64,000 nt of DNA from Robertmurraya_A mangrovi (GTDB taxonomy: Bacteria; Bacillota; Bacilli; Bacillales; Cytobacillaceae), in NCBI RefSeq assembly GCF_034427655.1, contig NZ_JAXOFX010000007.1, positions 62,001 through 126,000 on the forward strand, read 5' to 3'. Positions 1 to 7,790 of this stretch are shown one piece after another. Below the pieces are notes generated by a model. The model was not told where the DNA came from and did not search any database. It worked only from the letters and a program-made list of their open reading frames with translations. The position numbers and the translations under genes were made by a program. Numbering within the stretch: the stretch's first letter is position 1; the number at the start of each line of letters is the position of its first letter.

Positions 1-415
1 AGAAAACCGCTTTGTTTTTTACAACTCCAGCAGTGGCTCTAGATAAAATGGCTGCTGACCCAATATCTTCTTGATAACTTAGCATCCTAAAAAGTTCACC
101 AAATCCAGTAATCTCTTTATCAAATATCGATTGCACGGTTTCGATAGTCACATCCCTTTTTGCAATCCCTGTTCCACCGTTTGTCAAAATGACATCTACA
201 AGAGGATCCTCACACCCCTTGAGAACTTCTTGCTTAATGGAGGATGCATCATCTTTTACAATGATATAATCCACAATAGAATGACCTGCATTTTCTAGAA
301 ACTCGATCATTGCCCTTCCACTTCTATCTGTTTCTTTTGTTCTCGTATCACTAATGGTGATTACTTTACATCTTATGTTTTTAGGGGCTTCTATTTTATG
401 TTCACTTACACTCAT
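1..415 (-). CDS. moaB: Molybdenum cofactor biosynthesis protein MoaB (3'-truncated by window edge)
   Basis: Reading leftwards from an ATG at 415, the frame gives an MPT-binding (MoaB/MogA) fold: an early ITISDTRT strand, a TNGGTGIAKRDVT loop typical of the MPT-binding site, and a later SYQEDIGSAAILSRATAG segment. MoaB/MogA proteins adenylylate molybdopterin in molybdenum cofactor synthesis. About 138 residues are visible; the family is about 170 long, so roughly 30 C-terminal residues lie outside the window. The ATG overlaps the stop of the upstream EcsC-family gene in an ATGA arrangement, so the two are very likely co-translated. moaB next to ackA matches the B. subtilis gene order. Confidence 0.9.
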   Translation of the reverse strand, partial: MSVSEHKIEAPKNIRCKVITISDTRTKETDRSGRAMIEFLENAGHSIVDYIIVKDDASSIKQEVLKGCEDPLVDVILTNGGTGIAKRDVTIETVQSIFDKEITGFGELFRMLSYQEDIGSAAILSRATAGVVKNKAVF

Positions 416-1251
416 CCTTTACGGTTCTCCTTCTCTAGTAAATATCTCATTTGATAATATTTATGGGAAAACTCTGTTACTTTCCTTGTTAATTGATAAT
501 TCGTGCTAGCACCTATCGCCATACTAACAAGTGGTAACCCTTGGAATGATTTATTTTTAAACAATATAATGGCTAACCCTTTTAAAATCTGTTTTATAGG
601 TTGTTCAAACCAAGTGATGTTCGTTAGCTCCTCATTTCCTTCATAAAAATAATAATCTTCCGTTTGATTAAGGTCATTCATCAGTTCTTCCCAACCAAAA
701 TTTTGCATCCTTAGAGGCAAGGTGGATGAATGAAATACTTTTAAAGATGTCATCATTTCAAAAGGGCGATTAACTTCAAAACCATAAGTCATTGCTATTA
801 ATTGGACAACTCTTAAGTTAATAACAGCCATAGCAGGCATATCAGCACCTAGGAAAATCGTTCCTCCCGTTCCTGATAGTCCACCCTGAGCGAATGAATA
901 TAAGCGGTGTCTAGCAATTTGTTGTTCGGCTATGTATCGTAATTGGTCTATATTTAGCATTTTTAAGTCATCTATATTTTCTATGTTTGGGTTAAAGATA
1001 CGGCCTGATGACAAAATTCGTTGTTTTGCATCATGCTGTAGTTGACTTCCCTGAATTAATGCGTGTAGATGAAAGAGCCAATTATCAAGCATGGAGAAAA
1101 ATTGCTTTTGTGTCTGTTCTGGAAGGAGTGAGAATGATCTTTCTAAATATTTATCATATGTAAGTTCAAAATCATTAGGCTGATAGCTATAAAGCTTACT
1201 TTCCCATTCTTTAATCTCAGATAATACGGTTTGCTCCCGTTCTGTTAACAT
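412..1251 (-). CDS. EcsC family protein
   Basis: A 279-residue protein resembling the EcsC family, named after the third gene of the ecs ABC-transporter operon; the biochemical role is not established. It has an acidic N-terminal half and a glycine-rich central segment (FAQGGLSGTGGTIFLGADMP, about residues 122–141) followed by a hydrophobic stretch (MAVINLRVVQLIAMTYGF), the most recognisable part of the family. The start is supported by an AGGAGGT site just upstream (about 1257–1263). The 3' end overlaps moaB by 4 nt, suggesting translational coupling. Family assignment rests on sequence memory, so function stays open. Confidence 0.75.
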   Translation of the reverse strand: MLTEREQTVLSEIKEWESKLYSYQPNDFELTYDKYLERSFSLLPEQTQKQFFSMLDNWLFHLHALIQGSQLQHDAKQRILSSGRIFNPNIENIDDLKMLNIDQLRYIAEQQIARHRLYSFAQGGLSGTGGTIFLGADMPAMAVINLRVVQLIAMTYGFEVNRPFEMMTSLKVFHSSTLPLRMQNFGWEELMNDLNQTEDYYFYEGNEELTNITWFEQPIKQILKGLAIILFKNKSFQGLPLVSMAIGASTNYQLTRKVTEFSHKYYQMRYLLEKENRKG

Positions 1252-1287
1252 GGGATGACCTCCTACTCCGTTATATATATTGGTTAT

Positions 1288-1296
1288 AGTATAGCA
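1288..1296 (-). promoter_or_regulatory. Extended -10 promoter candidate for the EcsC–moaB operon
   Basis: On the minus strand the sequence reads TGCTATACT, an extended -10 element (TGn plus 5 of 6 of TATAAT), about 37 bp upstream of the start codon. No good -35 hexamer is placed at 17 bp, which is acceptable for an extended -10 promoter. This is a reading by eye. Confidence 0.45.
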
Positions 1297-1347
1297 TAAT
1301 CCATTCTAACAATACTCAAAACGTAAGGGTCATAGTGCATAAAGTAG

Positions 1348-1389
1348 ATAACACCTATATACCCTCCCTACATTAGAATAACACCTATA
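1348..1389. repeat. Two direct copies of a 12-bp motif, 30 bp apart
   Basis: The 12-mer ATAACACCTATA occurs at 1348–1359 and again at 1378–1389, exactly 30 bp apart (about three helical turns). It lies between the ackA terminator and the candidate promoter of the EcsC–moaB operon, 50–110 bp upstream of the expected transcription start. It could be a paired protein-binding site or chance similarity in AT-rich DNA. Confidence 0.5.
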
Positions 1390-1424
1390 AAAAAAGAAAG
1401 AACAAAAGCAGCAGCCTTTGTCCT
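1389..1424 (-). terminator. Rho-independent terminator of ackA
   Basis: On the minus strand GGACAAAGG pairs with CTTTTGTTC (two G-U pairs) around a short loop, followed by a T-rich run at 1388–1399. It begins 10 nt past the ackA stop codon. Confidence 0.7.
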
Positions 1425-1433
1425 TTTAAAAAA

Positions 1434-2621
1434 TTATTTAGAAAGTCTTACTACATCTCGTGCAATCATAACTTCCTCATTTGTAGGGATGACCATTACT
1501 TTTACAGGAGAGTGAGGGTAGTTGATGAACGCTTCTTCCCCACGAGTTTTGTTAAGAGCAGGATCCCAATAAACACCCATGAATTCTAAGCCTCTTAATA
1601 CGTGCTCACGAATGACATCACTATTTTCACCAATACCAGCTGTGAAAATGATTGCATCCACACCATACATACGTGATGCATATGAACCAATATATTTATG
1701 AATACGGTTTGCAAACACATCTAAAGCTAACTGAGCACGATCGTTTCCTTCAGCCGCTTGTGTTTCGATATCACGTAAGTCACTTGAAAAACCGGATACA
1801 CCAAGCATCCCACTCTTTTTATTTAACACATCTAATACTTCATCAGCTGTTTTATTTGTTTTTTCCATAATAAAAGGAATAAGAGCAGGGTCAATATTTC
1901 CTGAACGAGTTCCCATAGTAACACCCGCAAGTGGCGTGAATCCCATCGAAGTATCAATTGATTTTCCACCTTCAATGGCAGCAATACTAGCACCATTTCC
2001 TAAGTGACAAGAAATTAAACGGAGTTGCTCTACTGGTCTACCAAGCATCTCTGCTGCACGCTCAGAAACATATTTATGTGATGTACCATGGAAACCATAT
2101 TTTCGAATTCCAAACTTCTCATAATACTCGTACGGTAAGCTGTATAAGAATGAACTTTCTGGCATCGTTTGATGGAATGCAGTATCAAACACGGCCACTG
2201 CAGGAACGTTAGGAAGCACCTCTTGGAAAGCTTGAATACCAGTAATATTCGCTGGATTATGAAGGGGAGCAAGCTCTGATAATTCATTAATCTTATTCAA
2301 TACTTCTTCAGTTATTAAAACAGAATCTTTGAAAGCTTCTCCTCCGTGAACAACACGGTGCCCAATTCCTTCAATCTCGTTTAATGACTGAATAATTCCT
2401 GAAGTAGTTAACTTATCGAGAAGCATTTTTACCGCAACGGAGTGATCAGGAATATCTGTTGTTTCTGTCACTTTTTCGCCATTAACTGTGATAGTAAAAA
2501 TGGAGTCATTTAATCCAATACGCTCAATTAAACCTTTTGTGATGACTTCTTCACTTGGCATTTCAAACAACTGGAATTTCAGTGAAGAACTACCGGCGTT
2601 AATTGCAATTACTTTTGCCAT
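1434..2621 (-). CDS. ackA: Acetate kinase
   Basis: A 395-residue acetate kinase, the usual length. It interconverts acetyl phosphate + ADP and acetate + ATP in the cytoplasm, the last step of overflow acetate production. Visible hallmarks are the N-terminal phosphate loop INAGSSSLKF, the RVVHGGEAF segment, the FGFHGTSHKYV-like motif (YGFHGTSHKYV), the catalytic GFTPLAGVTMGTRSGNIDP loop and the C-terminal FTAGIGENS nucleotide loop. The ATG is preceded by AAAGGAGCGG. A long leader with a cre box and a promoter lies upstream and a terminator follows, so it looks monocistronic. Position beside moaB and ytxK matches B. subtilis. Confidence 0.98.
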   Translation of the reverse strand: MAKVIAINAGSSSLKFQLFEMPSEEVITKGLIERIGLNDSIFTITVNGEKVTETTDIPDHSVAVKMLLDKLTTSGIIQSLNEIEGIGHRVVHGGEAFKDSVLITEEVLNKINELSELAPLHNPANITGIQAFQEVLPNVPAVAVFDTAFHQTMPESSFLYSLPYEYYEKFGIRKYGFHGTSHKYVSERAAEMLGRPVEQLRLISCHLGNGASIAAIEGGKSIDTSMGFTPLAGVTMGTRSGNIDPALIPFIMEKTNKTADEVLDVLNKKSGMLGVSGFSSDLRDIETQAAEGNDRAQLALDVFANRIHKYIGSYASRMYGVDAIIFTAGIGENSDVIREHVLRGLEFMGVYWDPALNKTRGEEAFINYPHSPVKVMVIPTNEEVMIARDVVRLSK

Positions 2622-2786
2622 AATATATACCGCTCCTTTTATTTAAACATCTGTTAAAATACAGTGATTTTAATACGAAATTGAACTGGATCTATGTATT
2701 TGTCTAAAATAAATCCCTTATTAACAATCATTCAGCTACTTCTATATTTTGTACAAATGTATGTAATTCTATCTCTCAATTCCTCA

Positions 2787-2814
2787 TTTAAACACTGTCC
2801 ACTTTACATTTCAA
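2787..2814 (-). promoter_or_regulatory. Candidate sigma-A promoter of ackA
   Basis: On the minus strand TTGAAA (2809–2814) and TTTAAA (2787–2792) are separated by 16 bp, placing a start near 2780 and a leader of about 160 nt. The position relative to the cre box supports the choice. Confidence 0.5.
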
Positions 2815-2828
2815 GATATACCTTTCTT

Positions 2829-2842
2829 TGTTATCGTTTACA
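2829..2842 (-). promoter_or_regulatory. cre box (CcpA site) upstream of ackA
   Basis: Minus strand TGTAAACGATAACA fits the degenerate catabolite-responsive element TGNAANCGNNWNCA. Its centre is about 55 bp upstream of the predicted start, the position from which CcpA activates (rather than blocks) ackA in B. subtilis. The regulator gene ccpA is also in this window. Confidence 0.75.
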
Positions 2843-2900
2843 TCATAAAGAAAATATTTTCTGACTTTCTGAAAAATAAATTATTATAAAAATTGATGAC

Positions 2901-2930
2901 AAAAAAACCGATGCATCACATACATCGGTT
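2901..2930 (-). terminator. Terminator of ytxK
   Basis: Minus strand AACCGATG / CATCGGTT stem with a 9-nt loop followed by seven T residues, 6 nt after the stop codon of ytxK. Confidence 0.85.
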
Positions 2931-2935
2931 CACCA

Positions 2936-3919
2936 TTATTTATTCTCCGAAATCCAAACGTCAATTTTTCCAAGCATTTTTTCTACTTCTGCAGCCTTTG
3001 TTAGACTAGGCAAATTTGCCAGTAAAACTTGTTTTGGCTTTTTAACGTCTATGCCTTTCTTTTGAAGTATTAAAATGCTTTTTGCAGCCTTTTCATTTTT
3101 AAATAAAGATAAAGGAAGTTGAAGGATTCCTTGAATATAGGCTTTTTCGTTTAAGTACTGATGAAGTTTTGGTGCTTCTTCACTCTCAAACAAGCCATTC
3201 GGAATAATGAAGAACAAGTAACCCCCATCTTTTGTATAGTTGATGCTTTGTTCAATCAATAAATGATGAGCATAGGAATGGCCAGAATCAGCCTTTAACT
3301 GGTATTCTGCTGACCTAACATCATTAGGATAATAGCCGTATGGTAAATCACTAACCACTACATCTACTAAATCAATAAATAGTGGCTCTAAGCTGTCCTG
3401 ATTAAAGAGTTGTACCGGATGACTTTGTAAGTTTGCATTTATATATGCTAGTTTAATTAGAAGGTCATCTATATCAATACCAACTGAATCAATACTCTTT
3501 CCACTTTGCTGATTTATAACTGTAGTCAGCAAATTCCCTGTTCCGATTGTTGGATCGAATAGTCTAAAGGAGGGCTGTTTAACAAATTTATTCACTAGAT
3601 AGCCGACCAGCATCCCAATCGTATCAGGAGTCATTTGATGATTTGCTTGGATATTTTCCTGCATCCCTTTTAAAATGGCTAATTGAAAGGATCTACGAAT
3701 CTCTTCCACATTATATTTACTTAAGTTTACGGACTCATAGCTTTTCTTAAGCCTCTTAATCGTTAGTTCACTTAGTTCTTCTTGTAGAACAGACTGATGA
3801 AAGATATTTTCACCGGTTTCTGCTAATGCTTCTAAATAGGTACAAGAAAGTTCTTCTTGTAAAATTAACGCTGTTTCGTTAAATAAAGTAAATAAGTCTT
3901 CCACCGTGCTAATATTCAC
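2936..3919 (-). CDS. ytxK: Class I SAM-dependent DNA-methyltransferase-like protein YtxK
   Basis: A 327-residue protein of the N6-adenine methyltransferase fold. The SAM-binding motif is DPTIGTGNLLTTVI (about residues 142–155) and motif IV appears as SDLPYGYYP instead of NPPY, followed by an LLIEQSINYTKDGGYLFFIIPNGLF strand-helix segment. The N-terminal ~100 residues are helical. The natural substrate of YtxK is not known; similarity to type I restriction HsdM domains is only in the catalytic core and there is no specificity subunit or endonuclease next to it. The start is GTG with CAGGAGG 7 nt upstream. It sits between ackA and tpx as in B. subtilis. Confidence 0.9.
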   Translation of the reverse strand: MNISTVEDLFTLFNETALILQEELSCTYLEALAETGENIFHQSVLQEELSELTIKRLKKSYESVNLSKYNVEEIRRSFQLAILKGMQENIQANHQMTPDTIGMLVGYLVNKFVKQPSFRLFDPTIGTGNLLTTVINQQSGKSIDSVGIDIDDLLIKLAYINANLQSHPVQLFNQDSLEPLFIDLVDVVVSDLPYGYYPNDVRSAEYQLKADSGHSYAHHLLIEQSINYTKDGGYLFFIIPNGLFESEEAPKLHQYLNEKAYIQGILQLPLSLFKNEKAAKSILILQKKGIDVKKPKQVLLANLPSLTKAAEVEKMLGKIDVWISENK

Positions 3920-3995
3920 TTATATTCCTCCTGCTCTTTTTCTATCCTTTATTGTAACGAGGAATGAACTTGTCCTCAAGTTTTGTGAATATATA

Positions 3996-4028
3996 TAAAA
4001 GGCCTCGATTAAATCGAGGCCCCTTTTT
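3996..4028 (-). terminator. Terminator of tpx
   Basis: A 9-bp stem GGCCTCGAT / ATCGAGGCC with a 3-nt loop, ending on the minus strand in a T/A-rich run. Located 2–35 nt after the tpx stop. Confidence 0.85.
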
Positions 4029-4030
4029 TA

Positions 4031-4531
4031 TTAGTTAGCTGCTTTAGCTGCTTCAATTGCAGCTTCGTAATTAGGATGATCAGTTGCTTCACTTACATAC
4101 TCAACATAAGTAACTGTATCGTTAGAATCAATTACAAATACTGCACGAGCAAGTAAACGTAACTCTTGAATTGCTACTCCATAAGCTTCCCCGAAAGAAA
4201 GGTCACGGTGATCGGATAAAGTTTGAACTTTATCGATACCTGCAGCGCCACACCAACGTTTTTGAGCAAATGGTAAGTCAACACTTACTGTTAAGATTTG
4301 TACGTTATCTAGGCTTGATGCTGCTTCATTAAAACGACGAGTTTGTGCGTCACAAACTCCTGTATCAATTGAAGGAACAACACTGATTAGACGTACTTGA
4401 CCTTTAGAAGAATCTAAAGTTACTGGTGATAAATCGTTAGCTAAAACTGTAAAGTTCGGTGCTTTGTCCCCAACTTTAACTTCTGAACCTAAAAGAGTTA
4501 CTGGGTTACCTTTAAATGTGATTGATGCCAT
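4031..4531 (-). CDS. tpx: Thiol peroxidase (atypical 2-Cys peroxiredoxin)
   Basis: A 166-residue Tpx. It reduces hydroperoxides in the cytoplasm using a peroxidatic cysteine (C60 in PSIDTGVCDAQTRRF) and a resolving cysteine (C94 in QKRWCGAAG), the same spacing as the Cys61/Cys95 pair of E. coli Tpx. The frame is open 66 nt further upstream, but the start at 4531 is chosen because AAGGAGG lies 9 nt upstream and the protein then begins MASITFKGNPV as family members do. Its own terminator follows; no partner gene is needed. Confidence 0.97.
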   Translation of the reverse strand: MASITFKGNPVTLLGSEVKVGDKAPNFTVLANDLSPVTLDSSKGQVRLISVVPSIDTGVCDAQTRRFNEAASSLDNVQILTVSVDLPFAQKRWCGAAGIDKVQTLSDHRDLSFGEAYGVAIQELRLLARAVFVIDSNDTVTYVEYVSEATDHPNYEAAIEAAKAAN

Positions 4532-4638
4532 TGGGCTCATCCTCCTTAACAACTTATGTACAGTGTAAATCATAGCGTTTAATGGGCATTTTTGCAAATT
4601 TTTAGACAGAGTGGCTATTAATAATTCCTAATTACATG

Positions 4639-4673
4639 AAAAAAGTTAACTCCTTCTTTTAAGAAGTTAACTT
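4639..4673 (-). terminator. Terminator of the ytfI–ytfJ operon
   Basis: Minus strand AGTTAACTTCTT / GAAGGAGTTAACT stem with an A-rich loop and a run of six T residues, 25 nt after the ytfJ stop. Confidence 0.8.
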
Positions 4674-4697
4674 TCTTATATAAAACAAATCAATTGA

Positions 4698-5156
4698 TTA
4701 GATTTCTAAATCGGTTTTTGGTCCATCATATTCTTCTGGATTACCTGGTTTACTTTGTGTATTGCTATTTCCTTGGCCTTGATCGTTTTTATTTGAGAAC
4801 ATTTGTTGAATTTTATCCACCGCTTGTGGTGCTAAATCAAGAATTTTTTCGTATAGATGAGTACTTTCATCTAAGTGAACCATTTTCACTTCTCTTGAGT
4901 TAACGATTAAAAATGCGATAGGTGTTATGGATACTCCACCACCACTACCTCCACCAAATGGCTTTTTATCACCTTGGCCATCAAGGGAGAAGTCACTTCC
5001 ACCAGCAGCAAAACCAAATCCTACTTTAGAGACTGTAAGAATTACACTTCCATCAGGTGTTTCTACTGGGTCACCTATAATCGTGTTAACATCAATCATC
5101 TCTTTAAGATTTTCCATTGCAGTTGTCATTAACCCTTGAATAGGATGCTCCGTCAT
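4698..5156 (-). CDS. ytfJ: GerW-family sporulation protein YtfJ
   Basis: A 152-residue protein of the YtfJ/GerW family, linked in Bacillus and Streptomyces to spore development and germination. It starts MTEHPIQGLMTTAMENLKEM and has the conserved GDPVETPDGSVILTVSKVGFGFAAGG block (residues about 30–55), then a low-complexity glycine patch (PFGGGSGGGVSITP) and a charged, disordered tail. A TTG codon 6 nt upstream is also open, but GAGGAGG at 5166–5172 is spaced 9 nt from the ATG at 5156, so the ATG is preferred. The ribosome site overlaps the stop of ytfI, so the two are coupled. Confidence 0.93.
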   Translation of the reverse strand: MTEHPIQGLMTTAMENLKEMIDVNTIIGDPVETPDGSVILTVSKVGFGFAAGGSDFSLDGQGDKKPFGGGSGGGVSITPIAFLIVNSREVKMVHLDESTHLYEKILDLAPQAVDKIQQMFSNKNDQGQGNSNTQSKPGNPEEYDGPKTDLEI

Positions 5157-5171
5157 ATACAACTTCCTCCT

Positions 5172-5867
5172 CTATATCGATTTAGACTTATTATCAGATA
5201 AAATTGATAATGGCTTCGTTTTGAAACGGGGTTTTCCGCCCTTCCAAAATTTTAGTAGTTTAATTCCTGCTAACATAGCATGCCCGATTCGAAATTGAAT
5301 CATACATTTTATAGCCGTTTGAGATACAGCAAATTGAAAGTTTGGAGTGATTGTTACGGTAGGCATTTTTTTCATTACCATATATCGGCTGACAATTCCA
5401 AGTAAACTACTCTTTACAGCCCATATTGAGCCTGTTAATACTCCCGTAATGGCTGCATCTCCAACACCGACAACTGAATGCCATTCCAATTCCTTGACTT
5501 GCACTTTTCTCAAAAACTTTTTAACAATTTTATGTAAGCCCAATACATGATTAACTAATTGCTTCGTATCGTTAAAGCCCTTTAATAAATCCTCACCAGC
5601 CACTTGCCTTTTTCCTTGTTTTACATTCTTTTCTTTTTTTCCCTTTTCGATTTTATCCTTTACTACAATCGTTGGTGAATTCTCATCTACCTTGATCATC
5701 GGAATGGTCATTTTATAGCGAACAAGACCAAATAAAGCCTTAAACTTTATTTCAAGGTGGTCATTATCTTGTCCATGATAGTAATCAATATAAACTTTCA
5801 ATTTAGAAATGATAACAACTAAAAGGATCAATAAAATAATGGCTAATACAATAAGTACCCATTTCAA
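5172..5867 (-). CDS. ytfI: DUF2953 membrane protein YtfI
   Basis: A 231-residue protein with one strongly hydrophobic N-terminal segment (about residues 3–23) and a soluble remainder of basic character; a central VGVGDAAITGVLTGSIWAV block and a VTITPNFQF stretch are typical of DUF2953. Function unknown. The start is a TTG directly after an in-frame stop; GAAGGG lies 11–12 nt upstream. The gene order ytfI-ytfJ with 15 nt between them is conserved in Bacillus and suggests a shared sporulation role. Confidence 0.85.
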   Translation of the reverse strand: MKWVLIVLAIILLILLVVIISKLKVYIDYYHGQDNDHLEIKFKALFGLVRYKMTIPMIKVDENSPTIVVKDKIEKGKKEKNVKQGKRQVAGEDLLKGFNDTKQLVNHVLGLHKIVKKFLRKVQVKELEWHSVVGVGDAAITGVLTGSIWAVKSSLLGIVSRYMVMKKMPTVTITPNFQFAVSQTAIKCMIQFRIGHAMLAGIKLLKFWKGGKPRFKTKPLSILSDNKSKSI

Positions 5868-5909
5868 TTACATTCACACCCTTCAGCCTACTAGTATCCA
5901 CTAAATTGA

Positions 5910-5952
5910 CAAAAATAAACCTGCCAACCAATAGTTGACAGGTTTATTTTTG
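5910..5952 (-). terminator. Terminator of sppA–yteJ
   Basis: A long near-perfect stem (AAATAAACCTG…CAGGTTTATTT) with one mismatch and a 4-nt loop, ending in A/T runs on both strands; it lies just past the yteJ stop. Confidence 0.85.
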
Positions 5953-5962
5953 CTTAATATGA

Positions 5963-6460
5963 TTATTTTTCATGAACAACAGTGGTATCTGCGAAAATAT
6001 CATGCAACCCTTGTTTTTTTGGTAAGAATGCAACGATCACATAACTGATTAGAACGGTTGTAGAGATGAACCTTCCAATCCATTCCCTAAACAAAATCGT
6101 ACTCCAAGACAATGAATTACCATCGAGATTAACAACCTTTAATCCAAAAGCCATTTTACCTAGTGTCTGACCGAAGAATTTTGTCATCAGTACGAAATAT
6201 CCATAAAAGGTAATCGCAGTTGCAATGGTAATAGGTGAAAATATATTTACTTCAAATAAGTTTATGTCCAATGCTCTAAAGGCTGGATTAATGATGATTC
6301 TATCAATGCTTCCAATGACAACTAAATCAAGTAAATAAGCCCAAAATCTCATCCAAAAACCTGCGAATTGAGGTTCAATTGAAGACAGATTCTTTGAGGG
6401 TTCAGTCTGTTTTTCCATTTGATTGATTTCATTTTCGTACTCAACTTGATTTTCTTCCAT
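5963..6460 (-). CDS. yteJ: RDD-family membrane protein YteJ (SppI-like)
   Basis: A 165-residue RDD-domain protein: an acidic cytoplasmic N-terminus of about 35 residues, then FAGFWMRFWAYLLDLVVIG with the Arg/Asp pair of the RDD family and three to four membrane segments. In B. subtilis YteJ (SppI) binds and restrains SppA, and both contribute to lantibiotic resistance; the same role is inferred here. An upstream in-frame ATG exists, but AAGGAGGGGG lies 5–6 nt before the ATG at 6460. It follows sppA by 13 nt, so the two are an operon. Confidence 0.9.
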   Translation of the reverse strand: MEENQVEYENEINQMEKQTEPSKNLSSIEPQFAGFWMRFWAYLLDLVVIGSIDRIIINPAFRALDINLFEVNIFSPITIATAITFYGYFVLMTKFFGQTLGKMAFGLKVVNLDGNSLSWSTILFREWIGRFISTTVLISYVIVAFLPKKQGLHDIFADTTVVHEK

Positions 6461-6473
6461 AACTTCCCCCTCC

Positions 6474-7484
6474 TTATTCAGCATATAAGTACATCAAACG
6501 TGGAGAGTTCGGCTGAGATAGTAATTTCATTAAACCTGCCATCTCAAAGTCTTCTCCCATGATTTTTTGTGCTCCCATACTAAATAAAGAACCAAATCCA
6601 AAGTTTTCTGTATAACTTACTACTTGAGCACCTTTTAAATTGTTATCTTTTTTCATTACATCAATAACATCTTCTAAATATCCGAACTCATCAATCAGGT
6701 TAACGTCTTTCGCTTGACGCCCATCATAAATACGACCGTCTGCTATTTTCTTAACCTCAGCTTCAGACATTCCTCTACCTTCCGAAATGACCTTAACAAA
6801 GCCTTCATAAGAATTATCAATCATGGATTGTAAAATGTCTCTTTCTTCTTTGGTCATATCTCTAGTTGGGCTCATTATGTCTTTGTATGGACCGCTTTTA
6901 ATGGTTACAAACTCGACTCCATATTTTTCAGCGAGGCCAGCATAGTTATAACCTTGCATGATTACACCTAGTGAACCAGTTAAAGTTTCAGGACTCGCGA
7001 AGATTTTATCAGCAGGTGCAGCTATGTAATATCCTCCCGAAGCGGCCATAGACCCCATCGACACATAAACTGGCTTCTTAGCTTCTTTTTGTATCACAAT
7101 AATTTTTCGATGAATTTCTGCACTTTCTACTACACCCCCACCAGGAGTGTTTACCTTTAAAACAACAGCCTTAACCGTTGGATCATCTTTTACGTGTTCT
7201 AAGCTTTTAATAAAAGATTTATGATTATACCCTGGGCTTGTAAAAAGAGATCCTGCATCAGTTGTATCCTGAATGACCCCATTCACTTCTAAAATCGCAA
7301 TTTTCTTTGATGAATTTCCCTTTTCTACTACCTCTTCAATAAACGGTGTATCTGCCACTTCAAACATTTCTTTAAATGAACTTTCAAAGTCGGTGAAAGC
7401 AAATGCAGATAACATGTTTACCACAATCGAGAAAAATAATAACGCACCAGCAATTCCTAATGCTGCCCAACGTTTCCCATTCAT
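6474..7484 (-). CDS. sppA: Signal peptide peptidase SppA
   Basis: A 336-residue Ser-Lys membrane protease of the S49 family. One N-terminal membrane anchor (residues about 8–28) precedes an extracellular protease domain. The nucleophile is S149 in SMAASGGYY and the general base K201 in KSGPYKD, offset by two from S147/K199 of B. subtilis SppA. It degrades leftover signal peptides in the membrane. The frame extends upstream, but AAGGAGG sits 8 nt before the ATG at 7484. It is followed by yteJ, its likely inhibitor. Confidence 0.96.
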   Translation of the reverse strand: MNGKRWAALGIAGALLFFSIVVNMLSAFAFTDFESSFKEMFEVADTPFIEEVVEKGNSSKKIAILEVNGVIQDTTDAGSLFTSPGYNHKSFIKSLEHVKDDPTVKAVVLKVNTPGGGVVESAEIHRKIIVIQKEAKKPVYVSMGSMAASGGYYIAAPADKIFASPETLTGSLGVIMQGYNYAGLAEKYGVEFVTIKSGPYKDIMSPTRDMTKEERDILQSMIDNSYEGFVKVISEGRGMSEAEVKKIADGRIYDGRQAKDVNLIDEFGYLEDVIDVMKKDNNLKGAQVVSYTENFGFGSLFSMGAQKIMGEDFEMAGLMKLLSQPNSPRLMYLYAE

Positions 7485-7755
7485 GTTGCCATCCTCCTTA
7501 TAACTATTAGCCAACTTCGTACTAATTTGGCTCAACTATACCACTAATACATATAAAATTGGAGTACGAAAAAGAACTATATATCCAATTAAGTTATACG
7601 TCTCTCCTTTTAAAATGTTTCAAAAAGATGTACACTATTTTCCAATAACCATTTTAACAAAAGGTGAATTTTCCATCTACAAATTTTCTTTTTAATAGTA
7701 ATTTAAAAAGTTCACTAAAAAGAGCCTAGCAAAAATATGAGAAATTGGGTAAAGA

Positions 7756-7761
7756 TATAAT
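7756..7761 (+). promoter_or_regulatory. Candidate -10 box of nadK
   Basis: A perfect TATAAT 30 bp upstream of the nadK start codon. No convincing -35 hexamer is seen at 16–18 bp, so this is tentative. The rest of the 306-bp gap between the divergent sppA and nadK starts is AT-rich without other features I can support. Confidence 0.4.
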
Positions 7762-7790
7762 AGAAATCAATTAGTTTGGAGGAAATAACT

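Noticed and set aside
2936..3919. Type I restriction-modification HsdM fragment
   Set aside because: The protein is complete, has no HsdS/HsdR neighbours, and sits at the conserved ytxK position.
4532..4597. N-terminal extension of tpx
   Set aside because: It has no ribosome site and contains the real Shine-Dalgarno sequence; Tpx proteins start at the ATG at 4531.
7776..7790. TTG start of nadK
   Set aside because: The codon overlaps the ribosome site GGAGG; GTG at 7791 has correct spacing and family length.
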